From: Treponema sp.
GTDB lineage: Bacteria > Spirochaetota > Spirochaetia > Treponematales > Treponemataceae
Length of the DNA: 41,970 bases
Assembly: GCA_016293005.1 (NCBI GenBank)
Contig: JAEDFA010000007.1
Span: 1-41,970 of the forward strand
Reading direction: 5' to 3'
Shown here piece after piece: positions 41,964 to 41,970 of the stretch (position 1 is the stretch's first letter; each line of letters starts with the position of its first letter). The notes under the pieces were generated by a model. It was not told where the DNA came from, ran no database searches, and worked only from the letters and a program-made list of their open reading frames with translations. The translations under genes and the position numbers were made by a program.

Positions 41964-41970
41964 CAAGAAA

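Overview
The window is an A+T-rich stretch of spirochete chromosome, almost certainly from a Treponema. The evidence is a FlaB periplasmic flagellin behind a sigma-28 promoter, a Clostridium/Treponema-type single-chain FGAM synthase, a spirochete-style S1-like protein, and lipoprotein/beta-barrel genes with no recognisable relatives outside that group. The fermentative, strict-anaerobe gene set (NfnAB, D-lactate dehydrogenase, superoxide reductase, alpha-glucan debranching) fits a gut or rumen treponeme; that narrower assignment is inference. I see no rRNA, tRNA, CRISPR array, phage or insertion sequence. This is mostly ordinary chromosomal gene content.

Layout. 1-381: 5' part of trpE (minus) with a consensus promoter and two operator-like near-palindromes. 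641-1501: flaB, followed by a 231-bp tandem duplication that repeats the last codons of flaB, its terminator and a hairpin-rich tail. 2082-3656: an aromatic amino acid ammonia-lyase whose active site is not textbook HutH. 3637-8064 (minus): a 1475-residue fusion of a GH133 amylo-1,6-glucosidase with a GH13 type I pullulanase. 8149-13618: a four-gene operon (degenerate SDR-like protein, MgtC/SapB membrane protein, large lipoprotein, outer-membrane barrel). 13782-16150: nfnAB. 16284-19331: D-lactate dehydrogenase (minus), TatD-associated radical SAM protein (plus), NylB-like serine hydrolase (minus). 19632-22896: ArsB/NhaD-type transporter with a cytidylate-kinase-like protein, then superoxide reductase with a tRNA m6A methyltransferase. 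22886-27285 (minus): metH, a purO-type IMP cyclohydrolase and an M29-like aminopeptidase. 27426-33771: thioredoxin, then a TPR/GGDEF diguanylate cyclase whose stop overlaps the start of a BtuFCD-like ABC transporter. 33779-34408 (minus): thiamine pyrophosphokinase. 34703-38665: purL. 38763-41928 (minus): gph, M18 aminopeptidase and an S1-domain protein, probably one operon.

How the genes connect. The metH product needs cobalamin, and the BtuFCD-like transporter nearby could supply it. metH-purO and purL are linked through folate and purine metabolism. NfnAB and D-lactate dehydrogenase handle fermentative redox balance. The pullulanase fusion would remove both external and limit-dextrin branches of alpha-glucans in the cytoplasm.

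Most notable observations: the reversed-order GH133-GH13 fusion; six genes in which a -35/-10 promoter ends only 6-8 nt before the ATG with no Shine-Dalgarno, implying leaderless mRNAs; the flaB 3' tandem duplication; the atypical lyase active site; a metH without a reactivation domain; and a probable outer-membrane-protein gene relic upstream of purL. No wholly new multi-gene system is evident. The best candidate for undescribed biology is the lipoprotein/barrel pair at 9628-13618.
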